DNA of 64,000 nt from Sthenelais limicola (Eukaryota; Annelida; Polychaeta; Phyllodocida; Sigalionidae): assembly GCA_942159475.1 (NCBI GenBank), contig OW804094.1, positions 126,900,755-126,964,754 of the forward strand, read 5' to 3'. A program made the translations under genes and the position numbers. Position 1 is the first letter of the stretch. Each line of letters opens with the position of its first letter. Below are positions 24,034 through 37,300 of this stretch, one piece after another. The notes below the pieces were generated by a model. The model was not told where the DNA came from. It saw only the letters and a program-made list of their open reading frames with translations, and made no database searches.

Positions 24034-26895
24034 TACGGCTGACCAGTCCGTTAGACTACTAGACAGGTGGGGGAGGCAGGTAATAGTGAGGATACCATCA
24101 ATTGGACCTACTTTGTTCTGATACACCTGAGACAACAGATACGACTGGGTTCTGACCATGACAGGAGAACTCGCCCCTTGACCCTCCCAGTCACCCTGGG
24201 TCCGCTCTCTGCTAAATATACCCATCTAGACATTAGACATGTTCATATTCCCTGCACCAAAACCCACACATGCACCACCCACCCACGTCATACATGAATT
24301 ACACTTTTTGTCTATGTAGAATATTAAATTAGTATTTGTGACGAAGATACACTATCGAAATGATTAACAAACGTTTTCAAATCAGATCAAATATGTGCCC
24401 ATAATTGTTATGACTATATCCAGAGACCTAAATTTCCTTACAGGTCTTGCAGTTTGCAGTTTACCTCATCATAAACCCTATTCAATATGGAGTTATATGC
24501 ATTCTGCTCAAGGGTATAAATTTCCGATTCGATTGCTCATCCTATATTCGCTAGTGAATCCAATTGAGTTAGCCCAGTTTATTATTGTATTGTCAATGAA
24601 GTAGGTCAGGGCTGACCAAATAAAGCTAAGCCCGTGTCACGGCCATGCAGCGAGGCAGGCCCATGTGCGACAGGCGTACTGTGCTATCTAGCCACCTCTT
24701 ATCGCCTGTCTATAATGATATTGTGCGAACTGTCCGTGCCAATCACACATCATTAACCCACGCCGGGGTCACACCCCCGCTGCCCCTTTGTAATGACCTT
24801 AAGCCGCGCGACAGATGATTGGTAAAAAAATTGAAATTTTAATGATTTATCCATGGCCGGCTGCCGGCTATTGATTTGATTTTGTTGGATGAATAAGCAT
24901 GCTTCGGTCAGGCGGCCTTGCTCGACCCGACGATGACCGTGAGACATAATTGGAACTGCACACGCATGGACCCCATAATGACAGATCCCTTATTAAATTC
25001 GCCGCCATCAAACTCAAAAGATTAATTGAATCAATCAGAATCATATCGCGTAGAGACTTAGGTGGTGGCGTGTGCCTTGTTTGTGGCCAGTTCTCGTCAT
25101 GTAAGCCCCGAGCTTCAGACCCAGGCCAGAAGCAAAATAAACATCAACCTTCATAAAATCATGTCCACTTTCTAGCCATGCTAGAAGCTGGCTGCCCGAT
25201 TGAGTCCATATTATACAGTCTATGTGCTGCCCTGCCATAGCTCCGCTGCCTCGTTGTGTACCCAGTGGTTTTTAATAAACACTCGACCAACCTACTAAAC
25301 TCGAAACCCATGTATCTATGGATATTACCTACAAAACTAACATCCGAGTGTCAAAAAGGAGCCCGCTGGTCTGGATACTCCTGCTTTTAAATTGCTTTCT
25401 GACCGGTGTCCAGCTATAGGAACAAACTCAATATTACCTCAATGAAGTCAGCTATGCTGCCAGTTTGATCTTTTATTGCACTGTTTATCAGTATATGATA
25501 ATCGTGAAATTGATATATCGCTCCTATGACTATGCATGCGATCTCATTAAGTACATGTTTGTACTATTTATGAAGAACGGTTATGTTAAGAAGAACCATT
25601 TAATTATTGTAGTACGTCTCCTGAATGAATACTTTTAATCTTTACTAAAAACATCAAACTGGTGATGCGCTTTCTGTTGTGTTTGACATTTCATAAGTAG
25701 TTTATCCCTGACAACACCCCGGCACATCGGGTGGTGTGGAGTATTTTTTTAGTTTGCCTTGTCTTCCCCATTTTTTCTTATTCTTAGATTCCCTTCAGCT
25801 CGTTGGGAACGATGATCAAAACACTATATCAGCGACAGCTAGGGGGAGCTTGTGGGGATAAAAACAAGTGATGGACCAGAACATATGGACCATTTCCATA
25901 CACTACTACCTCAATCCATTACCGACAGTCACAGCACCACTCAGTCGGGTGGTATGAGTCAATCTTAAAACAGCAAACCTTGAACCAGATCCAAGAGCCA
26001 GGAAACTCCCCCACCCCCACCCCACCCCTCCCGTTCAATGTCCACTCTTTGTGCGCTGGCTTCATGAAAAGTTTGACAACTAAAGACAATGTTGTCTGCG
26101 ATGCTTTATAGCCTCGCTAGTGTCAGGTGGTGACGGCAGGTTTAGGTCAGGGATCTGATGTCAAAATGTACCGTACGCCATTCACTCGCTGCCAAGGGAC
26201 AGCTGTTTTTCACTTTCATTTTACCCCCTTCCCCGAAGCGCCAGGAAAAAAACGATAAAATAGATTTCTATCATCAAACACAGGGTACTTTCATCGCTGT
26301 ACATGACAAAGGAAAGCTTCTCTTATGGTCGATTCCACTGGCAGGAGGTAAAAACATCGTCAGGTGGTACTTGGACATAGCCCTCTTTTTACTTTACTAC
26401 TACTCCTACCACTACAACCCCCACCCACCCCTCGTACTGGCCTTCTCCCCATGCACCCCCTCCCCCACCTTTTTTTCTTCTTCCCTAAAGTCCTTACAGA
26501 CCACCGGGAGGCGGGGCCGCTTGTAGAGCGCTTTAAAATATAAGTATTCGATGTCAGTAGGTTGGCTCGAATGTCATAAAAAGCTGTTGGTCTGGCTTGT
26601 AGTAAACGCCGGCCACTCCTGGTCTATGCTGATCCCTATAGTGGTTTTTACATTGAACACTTGGCAAAGGCAGCGCTTGAGGTTTGCGTCTGACAATTGC
26701 ACATGGCGTGTAGTTGGTTTTTGAGAGCACGCTTCTCAATGTAGGCGTTTAAATAGGCACACTTAAAGTCATCGATCCCTCCCTCAGTGAAATGTACCGC
26801 CCTTGTAAGAAAACACCCCCTGCTTCCTTGCATTGTCGTGAGATCGGTCCCCATTTAAAGAGGTAATTGCGTGTGTATAGTGTTTCAAAATTGAT
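24034..26895. other. Unique non-coding stretch
   Basis: No gene recognised. AGGTCA (24603-24608) and TGACCA (24613-24618) form an inverted pair with a 4-bp spacer, resembling a nuclear-receptor inverted repeat. Short frames near 25.0-25.2 kb overlap on both strands and are unconvincing. A C-rich quadruplex-capable tract at 26008-26032 is annotated separately. Confidence 0.5.
26008..26032 (-). other. Minus-strand G-quadruplex / i-motif tract
   Basis: The plus strand carries CCCCC-A-CCCCC-A-CCCC-A-CCCC-T-CCC, so the minus strand has five G-runs with one-base loops. Confidence 0.65.
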
Positions 26896-27126
26896 TTGCG
26901 AGTGTGCTTAAAAGTGGGAAATTACCGCAAGAAGCATGCTTGCCTCGCAAATGTCTTGACATCAAAAGGGAGGCAAAGACAGAATGCCTCGCAGCTTATT
27001 TGCTTGCGAGGAAGCAATGTCATTAAACCTCATTTTTCATCGACACCTGTAAGTGACTTAGAGTGTATGTAATTGTATCGATAATCCGATGGGAACGCGC
27101 GAGATAGGCGCAAATTAAGCGCGAGA
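26896..27126. promoter_or_regulatory. TTGCGAG/GCGCGAGA motif cluster
   Basis: TTGCGAG or its complement occurs four times: 26896-26902 (plus), 26943-26950 (as CCTCGCAA), 26987-26993 (as CCTCGCA) and 27004-27011 (TTGCGAGG). The second and fourth copies sit in a longer imperfect inverted repeat (TGCTTGCCTCGCAA against TTGCGAGGAAGCA). Farther on, GCGCGAGA occurs twice exactly 22 bp apart (27097-27104 and 27119-27126), with an E2F-like GGCGCAAA between. I cannot name the factor. Repeated words with helical phasing suggest a regulatory element. Confidence 0.4.
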
Positions 27127-27506
27127 CTGCACTTATGTCTGTACTTTTTTTTAAAAGCCCCGAGCATTAGCATATTGATAATTCAATTTCCTTTGAGACA
27201 GCGCGATCGAGATTGCTTAGCGGTAGCGTTTAAACAGTGCTTATCAGGCAATTAATCTAGCGAGAAAAAAATGCTGCGTGCCTTTTCCCTATAAAACCAA
27301 CGGAAGCTAATTACTTGGGTGTAAAGACTAAATCGATAAAATGAAAACAGGCTTTTGTTTAACGCTATTGTTTTTATAAGCCGCGATCATGATAAAGACC
27401 AGAGACAAATTGCCGAGTCAAAAAATCAATTTAGATTGTCAACTGACATTATCCTCCTCCCGACATTTGTTATTGCGATACATTATATTTTCAATAAAGC
27501 CAGGCA
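27127..27506. promoter_or_regulatory. Motif-dense non-coding block
   Basis: Packed homeodomain-like words (GATAATTCAATT near 27177, GGCAATTAATC near 27248, GCTAATTAC near 27306), an ATCGATAAAATG word near 27333, and several ATTGT/ACAAT-type words. No coding potential is visible. I include it because it links the two structured elements on either side into one candidate module. Confidence 0.3.
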
Positions 27507-27535
27507 TTCAATGTCAAGCGTTTATTGACATTGAA
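27507..27535. repeat. Perfect 11-bp inverted repeat
   Basis: TTCAATGTCAA (27507-27517) and TTGACATTGAA (27525-27535) are exact complements around GCGTTTA. It could be a dimeric protein site or an RNA hairpin. The stem is too short for a microRNA precursor. Confidence 0.8.
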
Positions 27536-30500
27536 ACCGGGTGTTAAAACAAAATCAATCTGGGCGACTTACATGATATCGCCATTTATCAGACTTGCCT
27601 ATGGATATTACAAGGTGTTGTATCGTTTTTCCTCTTCACATTTTACATGCAATCTAGTATTGTCAGATTTATGGCTTTAATTGCTTTTATATTAATAAAT
27701 TCCTATCCAACCAGCTCGACTCAGCCGGTAAATATTATGCATTTCTCTCCTAGCTGGTCGTGTGGGAAATGGCCTGGAAAAACCCTTTCTACTTCAGTGT
27801 TGATTTTTTTGCAAACTTCTCACTTTTAATTCATTAAGCCGATATGGCGTTGACATATAATTCCTCTTATGAAACAGATAATATGCGTCTACACTTTAAT
27901 TATGGTGGGAAGTATGATTGCATTTTTAATCACATGCCTCTCGTATACTTTTTCATTCTCCAATGTGAAATTAGTCTCATAAATATTCAGTCAGTTTTAA
28001 TATCACAAAACTATCCATCTTCTAAAATTAATTTCGAATTTAGTTAATAGTGCAGCGCGTTAAATTGCTTTCTAGAAAATGTCATGCAACCAGGTTATTG
28101 TTGATTAAACGTTGACAAGGCATGCATGCATGCACTTTCTTTCATTTTCTGCTTGGTACTATTTGCCAAATACTATTGTAAATCATCATAATTTGTTTCA
28201 TTAATATACACCTATTATAGAAAATGCTTGATAAGCAAAGCATAACTGAGGCTGAATGACTCAGATATTTTGTCGGGTCATTCTCTGCAGGTTTCTGTAC
28301 TTACTAGGCCTAATATTTATTAGAACGTTCATATTATTAAGAAAAGAACGTTCATATTATCAGGTAATTATTTTTGAGGTTGATACAACGTAATAATGCT
28401 TTGGTACCGGTGTACAGGTGTGAAAGGTATTGTGAGTGAAAGAAATGCGGTAATTGAATTGTATTGAGTTGGAAATGGGAGGAATGGCAGAGGAAAAGGG
28501 GCATCCTGCATAGGACAACCTCAAGCCCTCCTAACAATTAATATAAGTGTTCTTGCAGGTTTTAAAGGAATACTCTTAAATACTGGAGCGTCAATTACAA
28601 TGTAGTTTCTTCACAGTTTATGTTCAATATACCGCTAGGCTCACCGCCTCCAAGATAACATAAGAATATTATGTCAGTGATTGGAAGCCTACTGCGCTAA
28701 TGGCTTTCCTGGCCCTCGAGTAGGCGTCTTAGTGGGTTTTAATGGCATTTTGCGGTTAGGAGCGAGAGGCTTTCCCTCAGTTGGGAGGGAATCTGAGCCT
28801 AGACTGTGTTTTTCAGATTTGAGATTCAGATTGACTTCTAACATGGACCTATATTTAAAGTTTGCATTACATTATTATTTTATTGATTCACATTTTTATT
28901 GATTGAGAAATAAAATCATATAAAAAAGAGTCGCGTGAATGAAGATATGAAAGCTTACAATTTCAATAATTATAATTTCATATAAAGAGCTGAAATATAA
29001 AAAAGGGAATTGAATTTGGATGTTTTTAAACTTCGCATGGTGGCCTTGGACATGATGGGTCTGCTCCTGTTGGTGGTCTGTTCCTCTTCCTACTGCCCCT
29101 CCTCCTTCCCCTCCCACTACTTCTTGCCTTTTGACGTATGGGTGTCTTTTCCGCCGTAAGGTAGCGCCTTGAATTTGTTGTGAGCGCGATGACTGGCGTC
29201 CGTCAAGCCGCCCTTGTCACACAGACTGTCACCTCCAATAGTCACGCACCCACCTCACCTGAACTGCTGTCACTCCCCCGTCCCCTCCAGTGTCATTTGT
29301 CATGGCTCTACCCTAGCGCACGGGCCCGTGAAGGTCACACCTCGCCACCAGCTGCAACCCGTAATAGTCCACCCCGGTTATCCACCCTTCAACCCATCAA
29401 AAGAACCCTAACGGTTTTGTGTACGAGTGTCGTGCCTGGCAAGCATCTCTGCCTCTTCCCCTTTGCCAGCAAGCAGAGGTCCTACTGCCCTGCGAAGGGC
29501 TATTTTTGAAATTTCACCTCCTCCTCCTCCTGCTTCGCTGCATAGACCCAACTGCTGAGAAGTAGTTGATATTATTGTTTTTCGCGAAGTGTGGTAGATA
29601 TATTGAGGTAGCAGAGGAGAAAGGAGTAGGGGTAGGAGGGGTGGGAGGAGGAGACGGGCTCGTTAGGCCGCTCGCAACTAAACAAGGGTGAGTTATGATT
29701 GATTGGTTTGGTACACGAAAACAGCACGCCTCAAACCCGCAAATCCTGACACGAAAGGTCAATGGAAACATAAAGGAGCATCTAATGCCCATTGGTGCCC
29801 CCAAGGTATAGGTATACACCTTGGGTTTATTGCGGCTAAAGACCCCCATAGCGATAAAATCTTAATTATTGAAAGAGGCTCCAGCATGCGTTGGCCGATC
29901 GCGATAAGATCGGAAGTCTGACAAGTCGCGGAGGCCTTCCTCTGCCAGGTAAGACATCTGTCGGTGTCAGCCATATCTAATGGATGCCTAACCCTACAAA
30001 GGCCACAATCATCAAAACACTCATCATCCGGGCCGATCTATAAGAAATGTCAGCGGTATCATAATCAGCAGGTAAGTTTTATCCCCTAAACATCAGCAAA
30101 GGTCAACACATACATTGAGAGAGCCGCTCTGAGCTGCACAGAAGCCGCATCATCAAAACACAATGAAGAGTAGATGGTCATATATATTAGAAGCCAGAAG
30201 CAGGACCACCAGTCCTTTCTTTTATTATATATATGGCATCCACTGACAGTCCGGGAAATTGAACAAAGGAAAGAAAGAATTAAAACTCCGGCCCTGCCTT
30301 TGTCAGTGAAGCCAGGTTGAAAATGAATGAGAAGGAAGGGATGAAAGTTTCCCCCACCCCCACCCTTGACACTTGCAAAAGGGAGATTTACTATCATAAA
30401 TTGCTCCCCTCGGTGTGATTTAACACTTATCGAAATGGACTTTAAAACAAATAGATACATTATTTTTAACGAATGTGAATAATCACCATCGCAATACATT

Positions 30501-31620
30501 TACTTTTTCGCCTATTTCTATGAATTCCCAGAAGGAAATTATATCATTATTTTTATAGCAGAATTTCTTTCATTGCACTTAAAATGGCCACAAACAAATT
30601 TAACTGTTTCACAAAGACCTTAGAAAGAATGTTTGCATACGTTGTCAATAGAAATATGTAAAACAAGTGAAAATCAGGAAATCAAATTTCATCGAAAGAA
30701 GATGAACGGCATTTTCATCCAGCTATATTTTGATCAAAAACTAAAGTTTTTCTACTTTAAAGTCCCATTCTTTGCCTTCCCATCTGGAAGTTATTTCACC
30801 CGGTTGTTTCTGCTGCCAGGCCTTCACAGCAGTCCACATTTATATTTCGGTGGCCCGCCGAAATCCTTTGCTGCGGTGGTTTCACTTATTATCGCTCACC
30901 TCTAAGGTGCCATATGAACTGTAGCTACAATTGGGTGGACACATTTATACACAGATACAGGATATACCGAAACTAATAAAGGTTTATTCAATCAAATTTA
31001 TAGTTTTCTCAATTACGATTTTCCTCTTGCATATAATTTAGTATAGATTTGTAAATCACTACATTTCTTACTTTTGTAATACATATGCCTTTCATTCTTT
31101 TGTTGAGGTATCCTGGTGATGTAAAATTACAGGAACTGCACTGGCTTCGTTTAGCCACCATGCTCTTTGGCCAGTAACTCGATATCATGTCACTATGAAA
31201 TATGTAAAGAACAAACGGAAGGAAACATTGCTTTTGATGAGGCATTTTTGGCCTTACCTTTCCTCTGTTTCTCCAACTCCGACGAATGTAGTACTCGATA
31301 TGAATAGAACTCAAAACCCACCCAGGAAAAAAGACATCACCATGGCTATGGCTGCAATATGTCCTTAGAAGTTGGAGAAGCTTAATTATAATATGAAACT
31401 AAGATGTGGTCCTTATAATTATGGAATTCGATCTAGGATATGGGTGACTTTCTTCTGGCATTCCCGTTCAGATCAAACTTTGATGACATAAAATATATTA
31501 GATAGCGAGGGTTGTTCGACGTCTCCCAATTATCCATGAATCAACTTAAGCTCTTCTATTTATGAGATATCGATTGTTCCAGGCCTAGTCGAGTACACAA
31601 AAAAACTAGTTCTTTTAATA
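27536..31620. other. Mostly unique AT-rich stretch
   Basis: Holds a CATG repeat (28121-28134), heat-shock-like repeats at 28323-28360 (annotated separately), a C-rich patch near 30351-30365, and two excellent donor-like sites on the plus strand: GCCAG-GTAAGA at 29948/29949 and GCAG-GTAAGT at 30071/30072. Neither donor is paired with a convincing acceptor and long open frame. A 137-codon minus-strand frame (30086-30499) matches nothing known. Confidence 0.5.
28323..28360. repeat. 15-bp direct repeat containing paired GAA-TTC units
   Basis: GAACGTTCATATTAT occurs at 28323-28337 and again at 28346-28360, a 23-bp period. Each contains GAAcgTTC, two inverted heat-shock-element units. Full heat-shock elements normally have three or more units, so HSF binding is only possible. 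Confidence 0.6.
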
Positions 31621-31660
31621 CACCTGGATTTATTTTAACAGGTAAGATAATTGGAATGAG
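31621..31660 (+). promoter_or_regulatory. Ratchet-point-like splice junction (acceptor abutting donor)
   Basis: GGATTTATTTTAACAG (ending 31641) is directly followed by GTAAGA (31642-31647). A pyrimidine-rich acceptor abutting a donor is the arrangement of recursive splice sites in long introns. Weaker relatives lie at 1519/1520, 42927/42928 and 43886/43887, all on the plus strand. Confidence 0.25.
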
Positions 31661-34288
31661 TTCCTTTCGTATATGGAAATTTGTTCAGGCAGAATGACGA
31701 ATCCTGGCTAGGTCGGTCGATCAATCAACCATCCTCCGTTTTTCCCGTTGTTAAATGGGGGAAATTTCTTTTGCTGATGCGCCTCTTTATCTATGGGCTT
31801 CTATTATATTCTTTCACTTTTGTACCTTGTCCATCGTGTAATCATAGCCGAAGGCGCATCTTTTTGAACACTCATTCGATGAATTCCATCTTCCCATTAT
31901 TCCATCGGCCAATAATGTTCAGAAAGCGTAGAGGGGAGGCGCGGGCACAATATGAGTGTTTTAGTCGTTGAATGCATTATATAAATGTCTTTTTATCATG
32001 AGATCTCCTCTGCCCCCTGGGTCACCGTTTTCTGTCTAACTGCAGTGGCCTTCTCTTCATTCTTCCTGTGATTTAGGGTCTTGTTCGCATGTCACGGGAC
32101 GAGCTATGAAGCGCAGTGGAAACTCTACTTGCTGTAAATCTATTAACCGTAAGAGAGATCCATAACCACTGGCCTTTGCATTTTAAAACAGATGAATACA
32201 AATATTGCGAGATATCTTGTTATTTCCCCATCCATTCGTTTTGCCGGCTAAATGGCTTTTCATTAGGTGGAGCATCGGTGGTTTTCGTGATGGCAACTTC
32301 ACTTTTTCCCTGTTATCCTCCCGGAAAAGAATCAGGGAAAGAAAAATAGAATGGTCAGATTTTTAACATGCAAAATCCTAATTGCTGGCTCGTTGGGCAT
32401 TCTGTTGGAGAAAGCAAACATGCTAAGCAGCCATCAGCACGGCCGATGATATACAGGGATAAGATGGATACCATTATTGAGAGAATCATTTAATTGAAAA
32501 ATTTTGCCTGACGCATCATGCTTAAGCTTTAGGGTCATGAAGGGGTCTGCGCTTGGTCAGTGGGGCAGAGTAGCTCACAGTTACATCGCTTTTTTCTCAT
32601 TTTTACCCCACCCCATTCCCCCTTCCCCCTCTCCCCCTCCCCACCCCCACACACAATCACTTCCACCACCAAGGACGAACGCACCTACCTACCTACCCCC
32701 CTCTCTTCCCTCCCTCCCACCGTGCAACCAAAGGAAAGTGATCATCTTAGTGGTGAATACAGGCCGGAAGTGAGTTGCTTTTTGGAGTTGCTCCCATCAG
32801 AGGAGGCTCCAGGGTGGTGTTTTCTGAGTCCTTGGAGCATTGTGAAGACATCCAAACAGGGCAATGTCCGGCGAGACCATTGAATACGGAGAAGGGGTAG
32901 AAGTGTTTATACAAGTACTGGTCAGTCTATGTAAAAGTGGGGATGGAACTTGGGCGGCTCAACATAGATGAGTGGATCTACACTCAGTTGACTTCAGTAT
33001 TTCGCCACAGATATATAGGAAGCGATCCGCCGGATTATGGGTCCGGATAAAGGCCGAAAAAAGTGCCCACTTGTAGATTGTTGATTGGAATTTCTATCAT
33101 GCGGTCAGTCCGGGTATTGGCAGGGTGTGGACACAAGGCTGGAAAAAAACGTCTCCATATCACGACTGGGGAATAGCGGGGCATGCATTTGGTATTAATT
33201 CATTCGTGTGGTCAGTAGAAAGTGTATTGGTTCATGCCGTGCATCGCCTTTTGCCTCCGCCCAATTTCTAATGCAATCAAACAGCACATTCAGCGCTGTG
33301 TATGTGTTTGTAAATTAATATGTATTTGAGCGTCGGCGCAAAGTCCGGGGACTGGCGCAGGGTTGGTTGGTCCTGCCCTCAGGGTGGATGAGGCATGACA
33401 TTTGAAGATGAAGACTAAGTACAATGTAAATGCGCCCATAGATGCTTGGACCCAGGTCCAATCGGCCCTTTAGTCCAGTGCGGGCTTTTAAATAGATGAG
33501 AGAAAAGGAGGGGGAAAATGGCATGCGAGTGCTCAAACTAGCTCGGCCGCATATATCTCACACAGGTATTGTGCCGGACCTTTTATAATATATCCACATA
33601 GAAAGAATCTCTGAGTCCCATGGAAGTCTGATGGGAAAAAGTTGGCCAAATATTTACAGAGCATGTCTGGAGTGTGTTTTTCCCCTGGTCGAGGCGCTCC
33701 CGGGAGAATCCACTGGCATTGAGTCAGAAATTGGCTGGCTATAGCGGGCATCTCGCTACAGAAAGCTACCGCTCTTTATGAATAATTCTTAAATCAGTCA
33801 TTTTAATGCGGATCAATCATCCGTCCAGAACGCTCATGTTTCTTGCATTCGGGCCGGCAATTCCTACAGCAAGGTGGCTGGATGGTTTAATTTTCCGCCG
33901 ACATAAATCAGCGCGCGCTAAAACACCAGGCCAGCTTATGCATTTTAATGATATATCAGCATTCCTCCAAGAATGGCTCACTGCAAGGTCCAATGGGCAT
34001 TGGTTCATGGGGCACAGCGAACTTCTCTTACATCACGGCAAAAATGGGATTTTCTCGCGCCCCAGCCTTAATGTGCAGCCAAATTGCGGGACCGACGGTA
34101 AATTAGCGCCAACACCCCGCCTTTGTATTAAAGTTTAAGGACTGGCACCTTTTTTCGCCGTCTGATTGTTTGTCTAATCTTGGCGAAGAATGATAATGAC
34201 AAGTGTCGGCCTGGCCGGGATGATACCGTTTGTTATCTTATTTATCCGGTGATAAATCGGTGAGCCGCTGGAACCATACTTCAGCTTG
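31661..34288. other. Unique non-coding stretch with C-rich tract
   Basis: No gene recognised. The frames near 32.5-32.9 kb are C-rich tract translated (Pro/Ser/His). Overlapping frames near 33.8-34.1 kb on both strands are unfamiliar. Confidence 0.5.
32606..32649 (-). other. Minus-strand G-quadruplex / poly-C tract
   Basis: Seven runs of four or more C lie on the plus strand within 44 bp, with short A/T spacers, giving a quadruplex-capable minus strand. A further C/T-rich stretch continues to about 32725. Confidence 0.65.
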
Positions 34289-34303
34289 AGCGCCCCCTAG
34301 GAT
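34289..34303 (-). promoter_or_regulatory. CTCF-like motif (minus strand)
   Basis: The complement reads ATCCTAGGGGGCGCT, which matches the CTCF core (S-Y-A-G-R-K-G-G-C-G-C) throughout its central 11 positions. A related AGCCCCCTATT lies about 75 bp downstream. CTCF is conserved in most bilaterians; occupancy is unknown. Confidence 0.4.
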
Positions 34304-37300
34304 CCCTCATATACTTTAGACAGCCTCCATGTGGCAACGCTGTCGCAAAGCGCCCATCGCCCCAAAAGAGCCCCCTATTCTCCCCCTCCCTCTCCTTCCC
34401 TTCCTCGTATATACATTTTCGCACTTCTCTTCTTCAAGCTCGATGCTCTCAATTGATGGTAGTCGATCAAACCCTTGTCTTATTATCTATGTCCAACCCC
34501 CGTAAAACTATTCCTCACATCTTACATGCTTGGTTTCGTATATGCAAATAAGATGGCATGCCCTAAACTTGTCTCACACCCTCATGGTTTTATTCGTTGG
34601 GTCGTGAGTCAATATTTTATAAATGTTTTTGACTGATAAACATTTCAAGGGAGAAATGTGAATTTATAAATGCTGCGAATTCATATACATTAATTTTAAA
34701 AACAAATTAACTTCGATGGTGGATTTTCAATTGTTTGTATGTAGACTTACCATTATGTGATCTGGGCCATCCGATATTCGGTATAAATATTTGTGACATT
34801 TCCTTTGCTATATTTGTTTAATTCATTTAAAGCTGTCTTCTGATGACAATATAAGATCTAAACCAAATTTACCCATTCTTTGACCTTAATATAAGACTGG
34901 AGTTGTCAATATGCTGCTGCTGTTATAATAATTATCTTTAAATACAAGTATCCGAGTCGAACCGACCGAAAGAAAATGAGCGATAATAAGTGAAACCACT
35001 GCCGTGGAATATTTCGGCGTGCCGCTGAAATACAAATGTATCCTTTTATGATGCCCTGCGGCTAAAACAACATGGTAAAGACGTCTTATAATAATATATT
35101 GGTCAAATAAATGACTTTCAGATGGGTAGGAAAAGAATGGGACAAAAAGTAGAAACTCTTTAGTTTTTTACCGGTGTTAACTGAGAATTCAGCTTGAATA
35201 TCCCTTTAACACACGTAATCTCAGGTTTTCACAAACTTCAGCTCTGTATTCATGAATACCGGGAAGGTCCTCACACGCACGCAGACATCAGTCCTTGGTG
35301 GTTACGCGCTGACGCAGTTACGCCCTCTGGCATCTTTTCCCAGAACTAATTCTGGCCAGGCACTTAATATAGTCGCTCGTACTAGGGTCAGAGCGTCAGC
35401 AAATGTACGCTCAACAGCTGTATATATTTAGTACTTTTGATTAAATTAGATCGGAAATTGGTTAATTAATACTGGGTATACCTTAGTACATTCTGGTATT
35501 GCGTTGATTAGAAGAAGCTGCTCGGCTATGTTGAATTGTATCTTGAACCTCATTTTTTGTCTTATTGGGTTATTTGAGAGGATTGGTGGAGGAAGGCGAA
35601 GTGTACATTTCCTGGCGCCCTGAACCCACCCCGAACTAAATATAGAATGAGCCCGATTCATTTTGACTATTATATTTGATAGGATTCAATTTAGGTCGTG
35701 ACTAAATATACCTGTGTAGTATTCTTAAAATGCAAATAATCGGCGAGTGTTTCCTTTCTTGTAGAGGTGAAAGCATGGGATGAGTCTTTGAAATCTATAT
35801 GGGGCAGCATTTATCTTTTCATTATTTTCTCCTTCTTTTGTTAAACTTTAATGGATGTATACATACAACTTTCTTTTTAAAAAGCTCAAAACGGTTAAAA
35901 TATCCGTATTAACCATTATTTTTTTTAATGGAAATTAGAGGTTAATAAAAGTAGTTCGATGCTTGACTGAAACTGAAAGATGAAAGCATGACATAAGTTT
36001 ACTCCATGTATCTCTTCAATTTATATATATTGCATATATAATGGTTTTGTGTTACGAAAGGGGCTGTAAATTCCCCCTTCTCATAATTCTAGTTGACAAA
36101 GTGTGGTTGACTTATAAATGCCTTTTCTCCTTATGGAAATATATCGCAACAAAAGTATTGTTCCCAGGCAGAAAACACAATCCATGATCGTATCACCTGT
36201 TAGGAAACTAATAAGTTTGATTTTGAACGATTGTGAATATTGAAAAACACGCCTTGCTTTTGTGCCACACCCTTTTGGTATGAAATTAATACATCTGTAC
36301 TCACGTGGAAGGAAAAATCCATGGCTTTACAAGAGATCAAATGAACCACGTATTGTGTATTTTCACATAAGATCGTGTGTAACATGTTACAATCCCATAT
36401 ACTGCAGACAAAAACAAAGACATTGTTTCTCAACATTTCGTTTTGATTAAACATATGTACAACTTGGCACGTACAATCCATCTAGTTTTATTCGCATTTG
36501 ATATGATATAATACACAGGTAAAAATGGTGTATGGTCACGTTGGATGATGATTTGTCTTGGTTTAATCAATACTTCATATACATCAATTAATAACCCAAA
36601 TCTGATACACATTGTATTCTCAAACACTATGCAGATTAATTTTGACATCTTTTCAATACAGTCACTAATACATCGGCGTCGAGTCGTCCAAGTTAATCAC
36701 TTGTTAATTTCTAAAATGTGCACGATTTTCTATGAATTCATATCACACACGTTATATATGACATGTGCCTGGACACGCTCTGGCATGCTTTGTCTCCTGC
36801 AGACAGTTGAGTACAACCCTGTTTTCGACATTTTGAATGACAATAAAACAATTAAATAATAATATTTACCATTTCTCCATGTGTATAGCTGTCTACGGGT
36901 AGCTATACGTATGTAAAACAGCTTATAATACCTGATATGACCTTTGACCAGATGTACACACCCAGAGTAGTATATCTAGCTAGAAAGTCATAATCTATCC
37001 TAGTTTATAAATCCACACACAACGACTTCAACTCATCAGATTTGTTACTGATAGCCTTTGATATTTAAACAAGGGATATTAAAGAATGTTTTATGCACTT
37101 GGGTTTTGATTGCATTTACCTCTGGTGCATAACATATATATGACATTCTTTGTTGACTGCTTTTGATGCTAGGTTGTATCCATTATGCTGAAAAGAGAGT
37201 ATACTGTACATTACCTTCACCTGTTGAATGCCTTTCATAATCGTTTCGTTGCGTTTTTAATAACTATGTTCATGGCATGAAAGGTCAGTATTGTAGTTTT

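Noticed and set aside
27507..27535. Possible microRNA hairpin
   Set aside because: Stem of only 11 bp with a 7-base loop; flanks do not extend the pairing. No known microRNA seed was recognised in the window.
29949..30077. Two excellent donor-like sites 123 bp apart
   Set aside because: No convincing acceptor with a long open frame upstream of either; reported only within the block description.
30086..30499. 137-codon minus-strand open frame
   Set aside because: No family resemblance and no splice or promoter context.
34830..34850. TTTAAAGCTGTCTTCTG as a second copy of the MITE end
   Set aside because: Match breaks down after TTTAAAGCTG, and no opposite end was found.
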